In this document: positions 4,672 to 6,094 of the stretch, piece after piece
Layout of the letters: every line of letters begins with the position of its first letter
How positions within the stretch are numbered: the first letter of the stretch is position 1
Position numbers and translations under genes: made by a program
NCBI GenBank assembly: GCA_026395775.1
Contig: JAPLYA010000033.1
Coordinates: forward strand, 1 to 6,094
Source of the DNA: Candidatus Pacearchaeota archaeon
Lineage (GTDB): Archaea > Nanobdellota > Nanobdellia > Pacearchaeales > GW2011-AR1
DNA length: 6,094 bases
Direction: 5' to 3'
The notes under the pieces: generated by a model
What the model saw: the letters and a program-made list of their open reading frames with translations, nothing else
Told to the model about the DNA's origin: nothing
The model's database searches: none

Positions 4672-4692
4672 GGGATTTTCGGTTTGAGGGAT

Positions 4693-5526
4693 ATGGCATT
4701 AGAAATTGAAATTTTAACCAGCAGCAAGGGCTCTAACCCTGGTGGAAAATGTAGTATTGGTGTTAATAATAGGCCTCCATTTCTTTATTATGTTAAACAC
4801 TGCCATAGTGCTTCTGGGAAACATCCGTTTAACCCTCAAAATCAACCTTTTTTTGAAGCAATTACTTTTGAGATGGCAAGAACCTTGGGATTGCATGTTC
4901 CTGATTTTTATGTACTACTTAATCCGGAAAGGGGGTTGGAATTTAAACATAGTTCTGATATAAAACCAAACTTGCATCCGGACAAAAAATGTTATTTTGC
5001 ATCTAGGATAATCGCACAACCTTCTATTAGGGATGATAATCCAGATCTTGTAAGGGTAATTGATGAAGAAAGGATACATCGAGATTTATTAGATGTTGCA
5101 GATATTGAAGGAATCGGCCAGAATTATTCTTTTTTTGAAAATGGAGATGAGCCCCCAAGAGTTTTTTATCTTGATCTTGGTTGTAGTTTTGTTCACTCAA
5201 AAGAAGGAAAACTTTTTATCCAAGGAAGGCATCAAAAAGCCTTGGAGGGTTGTCTTAGAGATAAACATTATCTAAAGGAGCTTTCTCATTATGCTGTTAT
5301 TTCCAGAGATGATAAGATTATAGTTCCTTTAAAAGAACTTGCTTTCTCTTCAAGGACTATGACTGTGCCTGCAATTGATCCCAGATTAAGAGAACCATTT
5401 ACTCGAGTTAGAGTTTCAGATTATCTTTCTGAAGAGGAACTTCATGCAATTGAATGTATTTTAACAGCACAGATGAGAGATAGTGTTAGAAAATATAAGA
5501 GTTCTCCATATCTTATAAAAGACTAA
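4693..5526 (+). CDS. Putative protein-kinase-like-fold protein (HipA/PI-kinase-like, atypical)
   Basis: This is a 277-residue protein with no membrane segment or signal peptide. Features in order recall small-molecule/HipA-type kinases. KGSNPGGKCSIGV (12-24) looks like a glycine-rich nucleotide loop. FLYYVKHC carries Lys35 on a strand, as for the ATP-binding lysine. QPFFEAITFEMARTLGLHVPDF (51-72) resembles the helix with the paired Glu followed by L-G-L-x-V-P. GIGQNYSFF (140-148) with Asn144, then FYLDLGCSF with Asp161-Leu-Gly, resembles the catalytic-loop Asn and the metal-binding Asp. The Asn-to-Asp distance (17) is close to that in E. coli HipA (314 to 332). At the HipA Asp309 position, five before the Asn, this protein has Glu139, though Asp137 is near. 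So the fold is probable, activity uncertain. ATG 4693 is chosen over TTG 4684 by TATA spacing. The gene ends 39 bases before gatE. Confidence 0.55.
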   Translation: MALEIEILTSSKGSNPGGKCSIGVNNRPPFLYYVKHCHSASGKHPFNPQNQPFFEAITFEMARTLGLHVPDFYVLLNPERGLEFKHSSDIKPNLHPDKKCYFASRIIAQPSIRDDNPDLVRVIDEERIHRDLLDVADIEGIGQNYSFFENGDEPPRVFYLDLGCSFVHSKEGKLFIQGRHQKALEGCLRDKHYLKELSHYAVISRDDKIIVPLKELAFSSRTMTVPAIDPRLREPFTRVRVSDYLSEEELHAIECILTAQMRDSVRKYKSSPYLIKD

Positions 5527-5537
5527 ATCCTAAAACC

Positions 5538-5545
5538 TTAAATAT
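5538..5545 (+). promoter_or_regulatory. TATA box of gatE
   Basis: TTAAATAT is centred about 24.5 bases before ATG 5566. No Shine-Dalgarno sequence stands before the start, so gatE is probably transcribed leaderlessly from its own promoter, although the upstream gene ends only 39 bases away. Confidence 0.6.
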
Positions 5546-5565
5546 TCTACTTATCTTGAGAATTT

Positions 5566-6094
5566 ATGGTTGAGGAAAAAATTGAGCTTAAATCAGGACT
5601 AGAGATACATCAGCAGCTTGATAGTTGTAAACTGTTTTGCTCGTGTCCTTCTATTCTTAGAACAGACCCCCCAGATTATATTATTGAACGAGAATTACAC
5701 GCCGTTGCTGGAGAAACTGGGGAGATAGATGAAGCTGTCAAATTTGAATCTTCTCGTGATAGAAAGTTTACTTATCAATGTTATTATGATAACAATTGTT
5801 TGGTTGAGCTTGATGAAAGCCCTCCGAATGAGATTAATCCCGAAGCTTTGAGAATAGCTTTACAACTTGCTTTATTATTGAATTGTGAGATTATACAAGA
5901 TACTCAGATAATGAGAAAAACTGTTGTTGATGGAAGCAATACTTCAGGATTTCAGAGAACATTGCTAATTGCTAAAAATGGCTATATTGAAACTTCTCTA
6001 GGAAAAGTCGGGATTCAATCTATTTGTCTTGAAGAAGATGCTGCTAGGATTGTTGAGAATGATAAGAATAGAGTTATCTATAGACTTGATAGAC
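5566..6094 (+). CDS. gatE: Glutamyl-tRNA(Gln) amidotransferase subunit E, N-terminal part (3' end outside window)
   Basis: GatE is the GatB-related, tRNA-binding subunit that phosphorylates the glutamate on Glu-tRNA(Gln) and amidates it with ammonia delivered from GatD. The window holds 176 codons, roughly the first quarter to third of a protein usually of about 600 residues or more, so the tRNA-binding tail cannot be judged. The catalytic core is clear: GLEIHQQLD (11-19), KLFCSCPS (22-29), AGETGEID (48-55), a YYDNNCLVELDESPP stretch (73-87), RKTVVDGSNTSGFQRT (117-132) and LEEDAAR (155-161) all match the GatB/GatE cradle. The frame is open to the end of the window without interruption. It starts at ATG 5566, with a TATA box about 25 bases upstream. 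gatD is on the same strand but 3.2 kb upstream. Confidence 0.97.
   Translation, partial: MVEEKIELKSGLEIHQQLDSCKLFCSCPSILRTDPPDYIIERELHAVAGETGEIDEAVKFESSRDRKFTYQCYYDNNCLVELDESPPNEINPEALRIALQLALLLNCEIIQDTQIMRKTVVDGSNTSGFQRTLLIAKNGYIETSLGKVGIQSICLEEDAARIVENDKNRVIYRLDR

Noticed and set aside
4684..4692. TTG 4684 as start of the kinase-like protein
   Set aside because: The TATA box at 4664-4671 fits ATG 4693 by the same spacing as neighbouring genes. TTG would be too close to the box.
4350..4709. 119-codon forward frame opposite the reverse-strand membrane protein
   Set aside because: It crosses the divergent promoter region and has no upstream promoter of its own. The reverse-strand frame has clear membrane-protein character instead.
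1..6094. tRNA genes, CRISPR array, insertion sequence or transposase
   Set aside because: No cloverleaf with a TTCRANN-type loop was found. The intergenic copies are too few and irregular for CRISPR, and no transposase-like protein or long terminal repeats were seen.

Overview
The window looks like a piece of a small, AT-rich archaeal genome, most probably from the DPANN/Nanoarchaeota-type lineages. Three things point there. First, it carries gatD and gatE, which encode the archaea-specific GatDE amidotransferase. Second, several genes have a TATA-like box centred about 25-26 bases before the start codon and no Shine-Dalgarno sequence, the pattern of leaderless archaeal transcripts. Third, there are many short lysine-rich, coiled-coil or membrane-anchored proteins without clear families. 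The lineage is inferred from gene content and style; no rRNA or tRNA gene is present to confirm it.

Layout. Positions 1-279 hold the 3' end of a charged coiled-coil protein. Positions 280-466 hold no gene but a run of perfect inverted repeats. A 99-residue coiled-coil protein follows (467-766). The gap 767-1074 contains a 17-bp and an 11-bp perfect hairpin and the first copy of a divergent intergenic element. Full-length gatD is at 1075-2352. After it comes a two-gene unit (2412-3483): an AbrB-like domain fused to a minimal nucleotidyltransferase, overlapping a small helical protein by 8 bases. It has its own promoter, with two 11-bp-spaced TACGTA palindromes between the TATA box and the start. 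Next are a second intergenic element copy, a small membrane-anchored cysteine-containing protein (3654-4043), a third element copy, and a reverse-strand small membrane protein (4220-4516). A divergent 277-residue protein with kinase-like (HipA/PI-kinase-like) hallmarks follows at 4693-5526. The window ends inside gatE (5566 onward).

How the genes relate. GatD and GatE together convert Glu-tRNA(Gln) to Gln-tRNA(Gln), but here they lie about 3.2 kb apart with separate promoters. The genes between them have no evident link to tRNA amidation and look like accessory cargo. The nucleotidyltransferase pair resembles a toxin-antitoxin-type module in organisation (overlap, DNA-binding domain, palindromic operator), but no catalytic toxin motif can be confirmed in its partner. 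The most unusual non-coding feature is the three-copy intergenic element. Two copies begin right at the stop codon of the preceding gene.
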